From assembly GCF_000226095.1 (NCBI RefSeq), contig NC_016473.1, positions 2,666,001-2,730,000 on the forward strand: a stretch of DNA of 64,000 nt. Direction: 5' to 3'. Positions 1 to 11,118 of the stretch are shown one piece after another. The position numbers and the translations under genes are program-made. The stretch is from Thermothelomyces thermophilus ATCC 42464 (lineage: Eukaryota > Ascomycota > Sordariomycetes > Sordariales > Chaetomiaceae). Under the pieces are notes generated by a model that was given only the letters and a program-made list of their open reading frames with translations, ran no database searches and had not been told where the DNA came from. Numbering within the stretch: the first letter of the stretch is position 1; each line of letters begins with the position of its first letter.

Positions 1-20
1 CATTTCCATCTTCACCGGAA

Positions 21-1447
21 CTACGCTTTCCACCCGCTGACGATGTACACGACGTCCTCGTCTGCAACCACATGCCCTAACCCTACCCTCTGGGGGACAT
101 GCCTCGCGCTGGCGCCCCAGACCAAGGCGTACTTGAAGGTGTCCTTGAGCGAGCGGTGGATGCGGTCGCAGACGTCCTCGATGGTGCTGTTGTTCCGCAC
201 GATGAGGGCCTCGTTGAAGTCCGGGTCGACGCCTTTGCGCTTGGTGTAGATGCGGATCAGGTTTAGTTCCTTCCAGCAGCGGTCGACGACGTCCTGAATG
301 CCCAGGTCTAGCTCGCAGCTCATGACCACCGTGTTCGGCTCCCGCGCCAGCTTATCGAGGAATTCGATCGAGACGCTGTCGATCTTGTTGTAGACGTACA
401 GGCACTTGATGTACTTGCGGTGGTCCTTCATGATGACGTCGATCAGGTCGTCGACCGTGCAGTTCTCGTCGCGCACAAGCACCTCGCAGTTGAGAAGCTT
501 GTAGTCCCGGAGGATATTCATGATCATCTTCTCGTCAAGGCCCTTGGGTGGCGACTGGAAGGTGATCTTCATGCCGCCGGCTTTCTTGGGCTTGAGGTAG
601 ATGTTTCTGCGATTGGCATGTGAGACAGAGTGCTCGCCGAGGGATGGATTCAGTCATGGCCAGGCTTACGGTGGCTCGCGATTCAGCCGGATCCCTACTG
701 CCTCCAATTCGGCTTCCAACAACGCCCTCTGCTCTGCCCTCTTTGTCGCATCGAGCACCATGAGAATGAGATCGCTAGTCTTTGCCGCCGAGATAACCTG
801 CCGCCCTCTCCCTTTGCCTTCCGCCGCACCCTCGATGATTCCAGGCAAGTCGAGCAGCTGGATCTCGGCCCCGCCATATTCGAGTACACCAGGGATGGCG
901 GTCAGGGTTGTGAAGGCGTAAGAGGCGACTTCAGACTTGGTCTTGGTCACCTTGGAGAGAAACGTCGACTTGCCCACGGACGGGAACCCAACTAGAGCTA
1001 TCCGTGCATCGCCGCTCTTGCTCACGTCGAAGCCCGTGCCTCCACCGCCCCCTGATCCCGGTCCTGGTTCCAGCAACTGAGCGCGAAGGCGAGCAAGCTT
1101 TCTTCATGCCGTTAGCCCTTAGTAGTCAAAGAAAGGCGGCACTGGCCACTTACTCACCCTTTTAACAGACCCAAATGATACTCTAGCGTAGCTGTGTCAG
1201 CAAGACTGTCCCAAAACCAGCTCTCCAGTTCGAGGCAAACGCAATGCCGTGCGTACCGGTTGCCTTATTTTCTGTAATACATGTTAGCCGAGAATCTCAC
1301 TGAACCGGGATGCTGGCAATGGAACAGACTTTGGGTCCTCCTCATCTCCTCCTCGATCCTGTGCATGTCAGTCGAGGTTCCATTACATGTATTCGGACTC
1401 GAGAAGAGATGCACCTACTCCTTGATCTTCTCCGTAATGTTCACCAT
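21..1447 (-). CDS. rbg1: DRG-family GTP-binding protein Rbg1 (DRG1)
   Basis: Translation-associated GTPase of the DRG/Obg family, which in yeast acts with Tma46 on ribosomes (family knowledge). Exons on the minus strand are 1447-1419, 1358-1330, 1271-1257, 1182-1158, 1101-670 and 606-21, giving 371 aa, close to the usual ~367. The N-terminal helix-turn-helix region occupies residues 1-45. A glycine-rich hinge leads into G1 GFPSVGKST (71-79), then the DLPG motif and NKID. The TGS domain fills the last ~80 residues and ends VSGWKA. The 5' half is cut by four closely spaced introns, and the third exon is only 15 nt (codes for part of KNKAT). Phases match at every junction. The donor after exon 2 is GTCTGT, which is unusual. 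The start gives [10 protein letters not shown], which fits the family N-terminus. No sign of decay. Confidence 0.93.
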
Positions 1448-2715
1448 CTTGAATATTCAGGGCGAATTTGCCCTAGTAGGTCTCAGTACCTAATGGGTGA
1501 TGGGAAAGGAACGAATATCAGAGGCCAATATCAGACGGGCTTGGGACTTGTAGCTCGAATGAATCCTAGCAGTAGATGGGAACCCCACGTTTTGAGGTGG
1601 CAGAATTCCGAGGGGCAGGCGGGGCACCGCCGGCAGGAATCGTTCAGGAAACCTCACCGCTTTCAGGGACCCGCCGGAATCCAGCGGGTGGGTGCATACA
1701 TCAGGTTACACTACTACGGAGTAGTAAGTCCGGATTACGTATGTATGTATGTACATAACGTTACAGGTTGGTAAAGTTACCTGCAGTACATGCCCAGACG
1801 CTAACTGTTCCGTCACAGCTTGTTGGATCCCGTGTGTACGGAGTAATCCGTACCGCGAATGAAATCCGTACAGTACTATACATAACGTTACTAAAGTTGC
1901 ACCCCTGGCGATTACCTGCGCTGCAACGCTCTACACTAAGTGCACGACTACGGTTGCTGACTCAGCTGCCTTGACCCGAGATCCCGTTCGCGTTCCCGGG
2001 CCGAGGCCGCCTCCGTAACGACTACAAACGGCGCCGGCGACGGAGGCCGGATGGCGTCGCCCATTCTACTTCGTTCACATCCTATTGCAGAACCCCTTCC
2101 ACGCATTCGCGATGGAGATGCATTTTCGGCGCCACGATCCCGTCCCCTGTTCGCGCGGTCGTTTGGGGGCGGTCGTCAAGGATGCGAACCAACTGCGTCC
2201 GACTCCTCGAGGCTCGGTGCTGGCTCGCTCATGCCGTCGCAGTCTCCCTCCTCTCTCCTCCCCCCAACCACGGAATCCTCCCTCCTCTCTTACTCATCAT
2301 CCTTCCTACTCCTAACGCCCTCCATAGCTCTGGCTCACCATGACGGTACAACAACAGTTACGCTTCTCCGAGGTGGATCAGGAAAGCGTCAAGACGCTCC
2401 TCCGGGATTACTTGGACAGTTCCATAGAGGAGGAGGGCGCCATTGGTAAACCGATCAACAACAACTGAACAACCATCACCCACCATGCCGCAAGGACAAA
2501 AGCCAGAGCTCGACCTGAACAGTCCGTAACAGAACATAACTGTAAGCAACAGCACACCAGTTGCCAACCCACTATCAGGGAATGCTTAGAACAGGTGTAC
2601 TTGGCGGACTGTTGATTTTCGAAGCAAAGTCTACAAGCGCTGCAAACCTCCATATCATCGTGGATCACTTGGCAGCAATCTGAGACCTCAGCAGTGACAG
2701 TAACTGATTATGTTT
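1448..2715. other. intergenic region with palindromic TACGGAGTA words and a duplicated 5' module
   Basis: No convincing gene. Around 1720-1890 there are tandem TATG runs and repeated TACGGAGTA / ATCCGTA words, seen again in other gaps of this window. At 2339 an ATG opens a frame that begins MTVQQQLRFSEVDQE and stays open until a possible donor GTAAAC at ~2445, with a stop shortly after. This is described under the duplicated module. Confidence 0.6.
2100..2359 (+). repeat. duplicated 5' module, copy A
   Basis: About 260 bp that aligns by eye with 10881-11118. Shared blocks include CACGCATTCGCGATGGAGAT, CAACTGCGTCCGACTCCTCG, TCCTACTCCTAACGCCCTCC (in copy B CCCTACTCC...) and CACCATGACGGTACAACAAC. 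The module runs from an upstream region through a pyrimidine-rich stretch to a shared start codon reading MTVQQQ. This looks like the promoter, leader and first codons of a gene that was duplicated. In this copy the reading frame goes on for about 36 codons (MTVQQQLRFSEVDQE...). I do not recognise the product. Confidence 0.75.
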
Positions 2716-5700
2716 TTATCTTGTTATTCTAGTTCGATTTAGATAATAGTTATAGTCATTTCCCGCACGCCGAGCAACCGCGAAATCGCCCTCCTCACCC
2801 ACTGACCCAACCCGCTCCGAAAACTCCAACGCGTTCCGCACAATCACGACACTGTTATGCCTAGCAAAGACAACATTCTTCTCGCCTGCCCGCTCAATAA
2901 TTCCGCAGATTATGCCCCTCATCTTCGAAAACCAGTCGTAAGGCACAAAGAAATGGCGGAGATAGGTCGCCCCAGGCTTCTCAATCTCGGCAGAGCAGAC
3001 CCAAGAATGTATGTCAACGAAAATAAACTTGTCGTCGCTTACACCTATAATGTGGATGATCTTGTCCACAAGGTCGGCGTCAATCGGTGATGTAGAAGGG
3101 TTTGGGTGTTTCGGTGACGGCGATGAAGCGTTTGGCAGCCGGAAAAGAGAAGTATCGACAACGGTGATGTCGCGGGTATGTTGGTGGCCCTCTTGCTCAG
3201 AGAAGTCGACCAGAAGTTTGCGCCCTTTAAAACAAGGAAAGATCCGTTTAACTTGTAACTCTGCTCGGCTGAACCCCTGTGCTGCTTGGAGACTGACTGA
3301 GGTTGTTTCTGACCAATCCTCCCAAGCGAATACCCGGACAATGGGCCCGTCTATGCAAATCAGGTGGTCTGGTGACTGTGGATGGTCAATCCACATCCGC
3401 AGGCGATGACGAGTTGAACTGATTCGACCCTCCTCCTGCTGGCCGTCAATGCTCCACAGATGGTCGGTATCCCGTGTGCATAACACGAATTTTCCTGACG
3501 CCTGGTTGACGTGAAGCTGAATGATAGCCTTGACGCAGCCTACCCGGGTTTGGAACAACATCTCGACGATGTTCCAGCCGTTGCTCGGGTGCTTACCGAG
3601 CTTCCACGCCGTGACTGTGTTGGAGGCATCGATGCATATGAGAACTTGCCCCTCATCCCACCACCCGAGCATGCGAGTGAGGCACTGCGACTTCGGTCTG
3701 TACAAATCTCTTACCTCTGCCCCGGTCTTCATGTCGTAGAGAGTGATGGAGCCGTCTTCCTTGCCGCAGATGGTGAACTCACCTCGCGGGTGTATGACCA
3801 TGGTACTGATAACGACCGAGTACCCAACTGCCGCCGTTTCTTCGATGCCCAGACCGGTGGGCGTGGCCTGGCTTGAAGTGTCTGCCCCCGAGTCCTTGAG
3901 GAGAACAGTGGGCTCCCAGATGTTGCACTCCGAGGCCCGGATGTCGAGGAACCGCAGACCGTCACGGCTGAAGGCCAAATGTTTGATACTGCACGACACG
4001 GATTTGATGCGATAGATAACCCGCAGTGTCTCGAAGTCGTAGACTTGAATCGTCCCGAAGCCATCCGCCCCGACGACAAGTCGACCATCTGGACTAGCCG
4101 CGAGAGTATGGGTGTTGGCACGGAAGCAGGCGATGACCTCGTCCCGCAATGGATCTAGCAGCATGATATCGCCATCCTGGTATGCCACAACAAGCCTTGG
4201 AATGTCTTCATTGGGATTGAAAACGAGGTCGTTGGCGAAATAGGGTCCCGTGACGCCATCCGTGGACCCTTTGCCACAGAAGCGGTAAAATGAATCTTCC
4301 TCGAGGTCCCAGAGTGTGATGGGTCGGCCGCGATATGCCACGGCCATCATTCTGTGGCCACGTGAAATGGACACAGCACACGGAGGATACGCTGGCTCTG
4401 CATCGTCTTCGTCAACTGAGTCGTACCAGCGCCGGCTCGGCAACACGGACCCGTCTGCCATACTCCATGTTGAGATATGGCACGCTGTATCTGGCGCCAG
4501 CAGTACGTCTCCCTCAAAGGAGAGCGACATGAGGGGTTTCGCAAGTGCGAAACTATGGATCAATTCGCCGCTTCGAACACTCCACACGCAGATTTTCCGG
4601 CGGCCGGCCGATGCCAGCAGTTCGCTTTGAGCATCGAACTCTAAAAGCCTGACGGCTTCCGGGTGTTCAAGAGTCATGTATTCCTGACAGGAGATGGTGT
4701 GATACAGCGTGATCGCCCCCGTGTTGAGGGCGACGGCAAAGAGGTCGTCACCGTGGCACACCGCCGTGGTCTGTCCCCGATGAAAGTTGAGGCACACAAG
4801 CCGATCGTCCCATTGGGTGTTATGGAGACCGGCAATCGTAAGTTTTTGGCCGGGGCTCGCAGCTTTGTAGACAGCTGACTCGGTAGGGCAGAATGGCAGG
4901 ACGACCCAGTGTATCGCAGAGGGAGACGCGAGGATGGCGTCGCCAAACCTGGCCGCGATTCGCACGAGATTCGTTGACCAACTTCTCATGGTTCTCGTCT
5001 CCTTGCCGAGAGGAGGTCGGATTGCCGCAGCCGCAGCGAGGTACTTCTCTAAGTTCTTCGCGGTGCGAATCAGAGGGCTGAGGTTCTGTTTCCGGGCGAT
5101 AACCTCGATCCATGACAAAACGTTCGCACCAAAAAATTTGTGTGCCGAGAGACAAAGGTCGACGTTGTTAGGATCAGAGAGCGCGAGATGGTCAGAGAAA
5201 GCTTCACAGGCATAGCCTACGAATGGGGGTTTTGGCGATGATGTGGTCGGGCCGGGTCCACGTCTGCGGGTTCGCGGCGGTCTCATCTCTTTGCTGGCGA
5301 GGGCGGCAAAACATGTCGTTGCAAGGTGAGTGTGTGCAGCCATGTTGTTGATAGCGAATTCGGATTGCAGTTTCCCGCTCAACAGGAACTCTCTGGCGGT
5401 CTCATGGACCATGTGGACAACTCCAGCTTTGTCCACCTGGACAAGCTGCCCACAAAGGGCCAGAATGCTCTCCTTAAGATTCGGGAACTCGTCCTTCATC
5501 TCAAGGACCAAGGCGCCATTGAGTTCCTGGATAGTCAAAGGTCGAACCGCACATGCAGCCCATGTCAGGATCGCTTTCGCCAAGGCTTTGTTTTCGGACA
5601 TCCTCGACATCGACTCCAAAATCTCGAGGTAGAGCGGTTCCATCTCATGAGGAATCTCGTCCAGGACTTTGTTGATCTGTTCTTTTCCGTGTGCCGAAGT

Positions 5701-7709
5701 CATCCGGCTAAGGACCAGGGCGGACCACACGAAACACCCCTTTGACTTTACCAAGATCTTCGCTCCGAGGGCAGTCCGATCTCGTTCGTCCCGAATGGCC
5801 CAAGACTGCATCATTGTCTGGATCAGCGTGGTCATGTCAGCGAGGGTGTCTGACGACGAAAGTCGTTCGCAGTAGGTCCGTCCGTCATTGACGTGCAAGA
5901 GTTGCATATGGCTCTCCAACTCCGCCAACTCCCTGCTTGTGATGAAGACCCGCAGAGAGGTGACTCCTTCCAGTTTCGACAACAAGAAAGACAAGGCTGA
6001 GCCATCGCTGATGCATTCATCGAGTCCGTCAATGACCCAGTAGTGTCCCGGAGTTGATGGAGCGACAGCCAGGGCACCGGCTTCGAACAGCTTGCGCCAA
6101 AGGCTCCGGACATCGTCCTTGTCGATTCTGACGTCCTCATCCCGCATACGAAGGAGCTTCTCCAGAACGCGGGGGTCTGCCAACGCCATCTGAAAAGCAA
6201 GAGAGCGGAGGCAGTTGCTAAGCCGCGTCTTGGATTTATCGCCACGTTTGAAGAAGAAATAGCTGCACTGCTGCGAGGCTCTCTGGAGGTGGCCAATGAC
6301 ATGGCCGGCCAAAACGGACTTGCCTCCACCTGGCTGGCCACGGAGCCAAAAAATAGTTGGACCGTGGGAGGAGAAGTCCTGCCACCGAGTGAATTGTTGG
6401 CGGGACATAAACCAGTCGCAGGTCCCGGGCACCCGGATATCCTGAAGGGCGATGAGGTCATTTTCGGGGGAATCGGGGACCATCAAGTACTGTTCCAATC
6501 CCTTGAGCTGGTCCCGTTGCTGCTTTTCCCTCGACTGCAGCCGGACATTTTCGATGTCCCGAATCGTAGTAGCGAAAGAATTGCAGAGTATCCGATAGTT
6601 CGGATCCGTGGGCGAAGCGAATTTGCAGATGGAACGGTGGTCAGCATCCATGGGCGTCTGTCGCTCCTCGCGGTATCCAAGTGTCGCAGACTCGCGATCG
6701 ACAATAAGCGCACTGAACATCCCCACCGACGTCTTTCGCATCTCGTAAAACGACCACAGCTGGACGTCGCCCGAGTATTGCCGGAATTCGTCATTGATGG
6801 ACTGATTGTTTAATGACCCTCGCTCAAGGTCGGCAATGTAGGCATGAGAGGGACCAGCCACGCCGAGGATGTTGTTGAGAAGTTGCGCAGAGTCAGAGCC
6901 TCGATGGGGTGTGGCAAGGAAATATATCGTGTGGAACCGCTTTGCTATTGACCGGTACAGTACATCCTGCCGGGCAAGAATGTACGCCTATCAATGTGTC
7001 AGGGGATCACTCCCTGATGAGCGAGAGGGTGAGTTCTGTCTCACCTTCTTGATGACCAAGCCTCCCATGCTATGGCCAACTAGCACAAGGGGCGTCTGCC
7101 AAAAGTTAGCTCAAGCCCACACCAGAAAGGCCTTCCATGGACGACTTACTTCAGCCTCAGCCAGCAGCGGGGACGTGCTCAGCTCGCTGAGCAGCCCCTT
7201 GCCGAAGTCGTGGACATTGCAGATGTCCAGCTTTCGCTTCGTCCAGTCGCAGCTGTAGCCATAGGTGTGGATTCGCACTCTTTGGAAAGCGGGCTCGAGG
7301 GGGAGCCAATGTTGCGGCCAAAAGTGGTTGGGAGAGTGTGTCTTGCTCCATGTTTTCTTGGAGCCGCCGCCGAGCCCATGAACGAAGATGAAGTCCGCCG
7401 CGGGCTCCTCGACGGGAGAGTAGAGCAGGTTCAGGCCCAAGGGGCCGACGGTGTCATCGGCGGCATTGCTCGCAAGGGCGGAGGTAGTGGTGGTGAGACT
7501 CGTGCCACTCGTGGAAGTACGGGATGGTTGGGTTAGGACAACGGCGGTCGCATCGACTGAGCTCGTTGCAGGGCTGGCGGTGGCTCTCCTCCGAAGGAAC
7601 TTCTTCCCAAACTGCGCGTGTGGAGCATGGAGGTTAGTGGAACGCAAAACAACGTCGCTAATACCAAGCGAATGAGGAGGACAATATGAATCAAGAGCCC
7701 ACGAACCAT
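2716..7709 (-). CDS. NLR-like STAND protein: SesB-type hydrolase - NACHT - WD40
   Basis: Fungal NLR architecture, a class implicated in non-self recognition and programmed cell death. Exons are 7709-7665, 7611-7150, 7095-7045 and 6987-2716 (about 1,609 aa). The N-terminal DUF676/SesB-like alpha/beta hydrolase has FVHGLGGG (oxyanion loop), the nucleophile elbow GHSMGG (Ser near residue 178) and ATPHRGSD. NACHT follows, with Walker A GQPGGGKS near 403 and Walker B WVIDGLDEC. The C-terminal ~700 residues are degenerate WD40-type repeats (for example KICVWSVRSGEL, PITLWDLEED, SITLYDMKTG). The first exon is uncertain. A start at 7709 gives a hydrophobic N-terminus (MVRGLLIHIVLLIRL) spliced over 7664-7612, which has a CTAAC branch site. 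A start at 7743 reads through instead (1,638 aa). The repeats are diverged, not the near-identical type of fast-evolving het genes. The frame looks whole. Confidence 0.88.
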
Positions 7710-7743
7710 AGTGTTGGGCCGATCCAGTCTCCTCAACCACCAT

Positions 7744-8578
7744 CAGCGAAAATCCGCATCGTGACTCTGGTCAGGCTCCAGCGCTTCATTCGGCACGTGG
7801 TTCCAGGGTAATGAGCGCAGGCGAAGGAGCGTCGAAGCTTGACTAAAACTGTCGGTGCCAGCCAGCAAAAGAAGCTTAGAGCAACTCGCTCTCGTCAAAG
7901 GATATGCTTGGCCAGACCGGGGACTGGGACTCGTAGATGAGAACTGGGCTCAGATTGTGCGAGTGCGCGGGGTGTGCGGCAAGGTTGGGTAAAGCGCGCC
8001 GAACGACGCGGCATGGGCGCAGAAACCACCTGCTGTGCAAGCGCATACCCAAACCGGGTAGTGGCTGGGTCGACCAGCCAAGCGCCTCGGACAGCCTGGG
8101 GTGCCATTCTGGGTGTCAGTCTGGGATTGAGACTTGAAGCGGCACAAAATGGGGGACTTGCAGCTGAACCCAGGAAATAACCCCGCAGTGTGTTATTGAT
8201 ACAGTCCGTTGTCTACGGACGCGTCCATCATGTAAGGTTAGATAAGATAAGCCCTGTGGATCCTGGCAAACGGTGGGTTCTTTGTTCCCATCCTCTACTT
8301 ATACCAGAGCCAGCGTCCAGGATCAAACAGAAGAAGAGACATCGAACTTTTGAACTATCTTGATTTTACTACAACCTTCTTCCATCAGTTATTGTAAGTC
8401 CAAGGACGGGAAGGAGCCAGAAGTGCATACCTTCCGATATTCAAGAGATGTGGTCCAGCCTCCTCCGCCGCTCCTACCTCAACTTTAAATGTAAAAACAG
8501 GCCCATCCGTTTCTGGAACCCACACAACTGCAAAACTCATTTCCACTCTCTAACGCAACCCCTTCAGCCACTAACAAC
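7744..8578. other. intergenic, no gene seen
   Basis: Only short frames with no resemblance to known proteins. Around 8230-8250 there is a GATA-rich stretch (GGTTAGATAAGATAAGCC), which could bind GATA factors such as NIT2/AreA upstream of the deaminase gene. This is inference from the motif only. Confidence 0.4.
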
Positions 8579-9103
8579 ATGGCCACCGCCCATCCAGTCA
8601 TCCAGGCCGGTGACCACAAAGCGTACTTGGAGTATGCTCTATCGTAGGCCGAGAAATCGCCGTCCAAGCCAACAAACTTCCGCGTCGGCGCCCTCGTGCT
8701 CGACGTCGACACCAACACCATTCTGGCGACGGGATATACGCTCGAACTTGAGGGCAACATACACGCCGAGCAGTGCTGCTTCATGAAGCTCGCCAAGGAA
8801 CACAATGTCGCCGAGGACCAGCTAGGCCCCCTACTGCCTAAGAACAGCGTCCTCTACACCACTATGGAGCCCTGCAACAAACGACTTAGCGGGAACCTGC
8901 CATGTACTGAGCGGATTCTGAACCTCAAAGGCGTAATCAAGACTGTCTATGTTAGTGTTCTCGAACCAGAGAAGTTTGTTAGGCAGAACGAGGGCAGGAA
9001 AAAGCTAGAGGATGTAGGCATCAAGGTCGAGCTCGTGGGGGGCTTGGAGGACCGCATCCTCGCGGTGGCAACGGCGGGGCACGAACAGAAGGGGGAGGTT
9101 TGA
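8579..9103 (+). pseudogene. CMP/dCMP-type (cytidine) deaminase-like gene with an in-frame stop
   Basis: From the ATG at 8579 the frame reads MATAHPVIQAGDHKAYLEYA and meets TAG at 8645-8647 (codon 23). It continues open in the same frame to the stop at 9103. The whole product would be ~174 codons. The zinc deaminase motifs are intact downstream: HAE in GNIHAEQCC, and PC...C in EPCNKRLSGNLPC. Family members, as I recall them, read through this position with Gln, so TAG is probably a CAG-to-TAG change. No intron of plausible length removes it. Either the gene is a recent pseudogene, or translation starts internally and lacks the first helix, or the assembly has an error. Substrate is unknown; relatives are grouped with riboflavin and nucleoside deaminases. 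Confidence 0.7.
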
Positions 9104-9324
9104 GCGGTAAAGAGGGCTGCCTCTGTGCGACTGCAAAGATCAATCTCAGTTCGAACCACTGAAGCACGCAGTTCCACAGCGTGTATTGGGACCTTGCCCG
9201 TGGATGAATCCCGCGTGCAAGCAATATTGGCCACCGTGCAATCACACCAGCAAGTTGTGGTGGTTGATCCCGCGACCGGCCTGTGGGGTGTTACGGCGGC
9301 GTCGTCAAGCGAACCAGCTGTTGA

Positions 9325-10254
9325 GACGATGCGGCAGCCTGCTGGGAATTCACCGCGCGCCTGGCGGCGTTTCACGAAACCGGTTCCTCGCCCAACGGCA
9401 AGTTCGGGTTTCACATTACCACGTGCGTGGGCAACTTGCCGCAGTATTGTGGGTGGGAAGACAGCTGGGAGGTGTTCTTCTCCAAGAGCCTGAAACAGGC
9501 TCTCGAGCATGAGATCGCTGCCCAGGGGCCGGATCCTGAGATTGACAGGCTTGCGCCTATCATATTTGAGACGGTCATTCCCCGGTTACTGCGGCCACTG
9601 GAAACGGAGGGCCGGTCGGTGAAGCCGTCGCTGGTTCATGGGGATTTGTGGTATGCTAATACGGCTACTGACGCTGATACTGATGCGCCTCTTGTTTTTG
9701 ATGCTTGCTGTTTTTATGCGCATAATGAGTGTGAGTGGCTCGGTCTCGACTGCAGGCGAAGCAGTTAGAGATGCTTAACGTCTATATCTTCAACTTGACC
9801 AGACGAGCTGGGTCAGTGGCGACCAGTCTGTAACAGGCTTGGGCCTGAATACGTCAAGACGTACCACTCTTACATGCGGATCTCGCCTCCTGAGGAGGAC
9901 TACGAAGGGAGGCTAGACCTTTACAAACTGTGAGACACCGCGCTCTTATGCTGCACATTGTTGTCCTTGATCGTTTCAAGTTGCGGTATTGGGCCTTCAC
10001 TGCTAAATAAGCTGACCGTTATGACAGACGCTTCAACACACATGTCTCGGCCTTGTTTCCCCATGATCGGAATTACAGGACTCAGTACGACAGCCATTAA
10101 ACAATGCGGGTTCGACACCTGAGATATGCTGACATGTTACAGGATGCTGGGTGACATGAGGGACCTGGTTGAACGTTACGGCGTGCCGGCGTCGGACAAG
10201 GCTGCAGTGGCCGACGTACAGAGCCAGGGCGGGTTTGTACAGGCCTCGTTGTAG
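9325..10254 (+). pseudogene. fructosamine-3-kinase (protein-ribulosamine kinase), missing its N-lobe
   Basis: Exons 9325-9730, 9803-9929, 10028-10084 and 10143-10254 stay in frame to the stop and give the C-terminal ~230 residues of a fructosamine kinase (protein deglycation by phosphorylating ketoamines). Visible are EFTARLAAFHETG, the catalytic loop HGDLWYAN, the metal-binding-like VFDACCFYAHNE, and a normal C-terminus (MLGDMRDLVERYG...). Upstream the frame closes at a TGA at 9322. The ATP-binding N-lobe, about 90-120 residues in the family, is absent. A stub near 9196-9320 in another frame (LPVDESRVQAI...LWGVTAA) resembles a kinase N-terminus, which would imply an internal deletion. I judge this a truncated, non-functional copy. 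An unusual start upstream cannot be excluded. Confidence 0.7.
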
Positions 10255-10739
10255 TCTTGGGCGGCTGGAAACAAACCATTCGGGCAGGGCAGTCCGGATC
10301 CATGGCTGAACAAATGCAGTGTGGAGTTCGATGCAGGTTCTGACCAAGCCGGCTACCATCGATGGTCGAATCTACAACGCAAGAATATACGGGTGCAGAG
10401 GAGATAGCCCCGTAGCAAGGGCGGAGATGTAGCGGGTCCTGAACCAGAAGCACTTACTCCTGGGAAAAGTTAATGAAGGTCTCTGTTTTTTTATTGTCCT
10501 TGAGTGTCTTAATCAATCTCCTGCGCTGTTGACAGCTCGAGTTCAGGTTTGGTGAGGTCGAGTCGAGCAGCTGAAAGGCGATAATGCTCTGACTCGCCGG
10601 CACGTTTGTATCTGGGAAGCTCAATCTGATCCATAGGGCTTGTTATACTGTGGACTTGGATGGGCGTCCCGGTGTAGATGAACCGTTGTTGCTTTCCCGG
10701 ATGCCGTATCTGTAATGTTTACGGCTCTGTGCGGTTCCA
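10255..10739. other. intergenic, no gene seen
   Basis: Nothing recognisable. It separates the kinase remnant from the gene shard at 10740. Confidence 0.4.
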
Positions 10740-10871
10740 GTCAATACCGACGTCGTCTTCAACGGCAAACCCTACCTCCACAAGCCAACCCCTATCCTGG
10801 TCAAAGACCTCAAGTTCCCCTCCGACGACCCGGTCGTAGCCAAGGTACAACACACCTATCGAGCCCTCTAA
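10740..10871 (+). pseudogene. orphan exon-like gene fragment (possibly HD-domain cyanamide-hydratase-like)
   Basis: A 43-codon frame reads VNTDVVFNGKPYLHKPTPIL then VKDLKFPSDDPVVAKV and stops at 10871. It is preceded by CCAG (acceptor-like) and contains a donor-like GTACAA after PVVAK, so it looks like a single exon. The KPYLHKPTPILVKD / FPSDDPVVAK pattern reminds me of the N-terminal part of fungal HD-domain cyanamide hydratase (urea hydro-lyase) relatives. That is recall, not a search. No downstream exon with the HD motif (YNHSMRV-like) follows. The duplicated module starts 10 bp later. Confidence 0.4.
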
Positions 10872-10880
10872 AACGCGTCT

Positions 10881-11118
10881 CACGCATTCGCGATGGAGAT
10901 GCAATTTCGGCGCCAGGATCCTGTCCACTGTAGGGATGCGAATCAACTGCGTCCGACTCCTCGAGGCTCGGTGCTGGCCTGGCTCGCTTATGCCGTGGTG
11001 GCCTCCTTCCCATCCCTTCTAAACCCTAGAGATCCCTTCCTCTTTCCTTTCTCGTCATTCTTCCCTACTCCTAACGCCCTCCTTGGCTCTCGCTCACCAT
11101 GACGGTACAACAACAGTT
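10881..11118 (+). repeat. duplicated 5' module, copy B
   Basis: Second copy of the module at 2100-2359, in the same orientation about 8.8 kb away. It has several internal indels relative to copy A, so it is not recent. It retains the shared ATG (11099) and MTVQQQ codons, after which similarity ends. Copy B follows directly on the orphan exon at 10740-10871. Confidence 0.75.
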
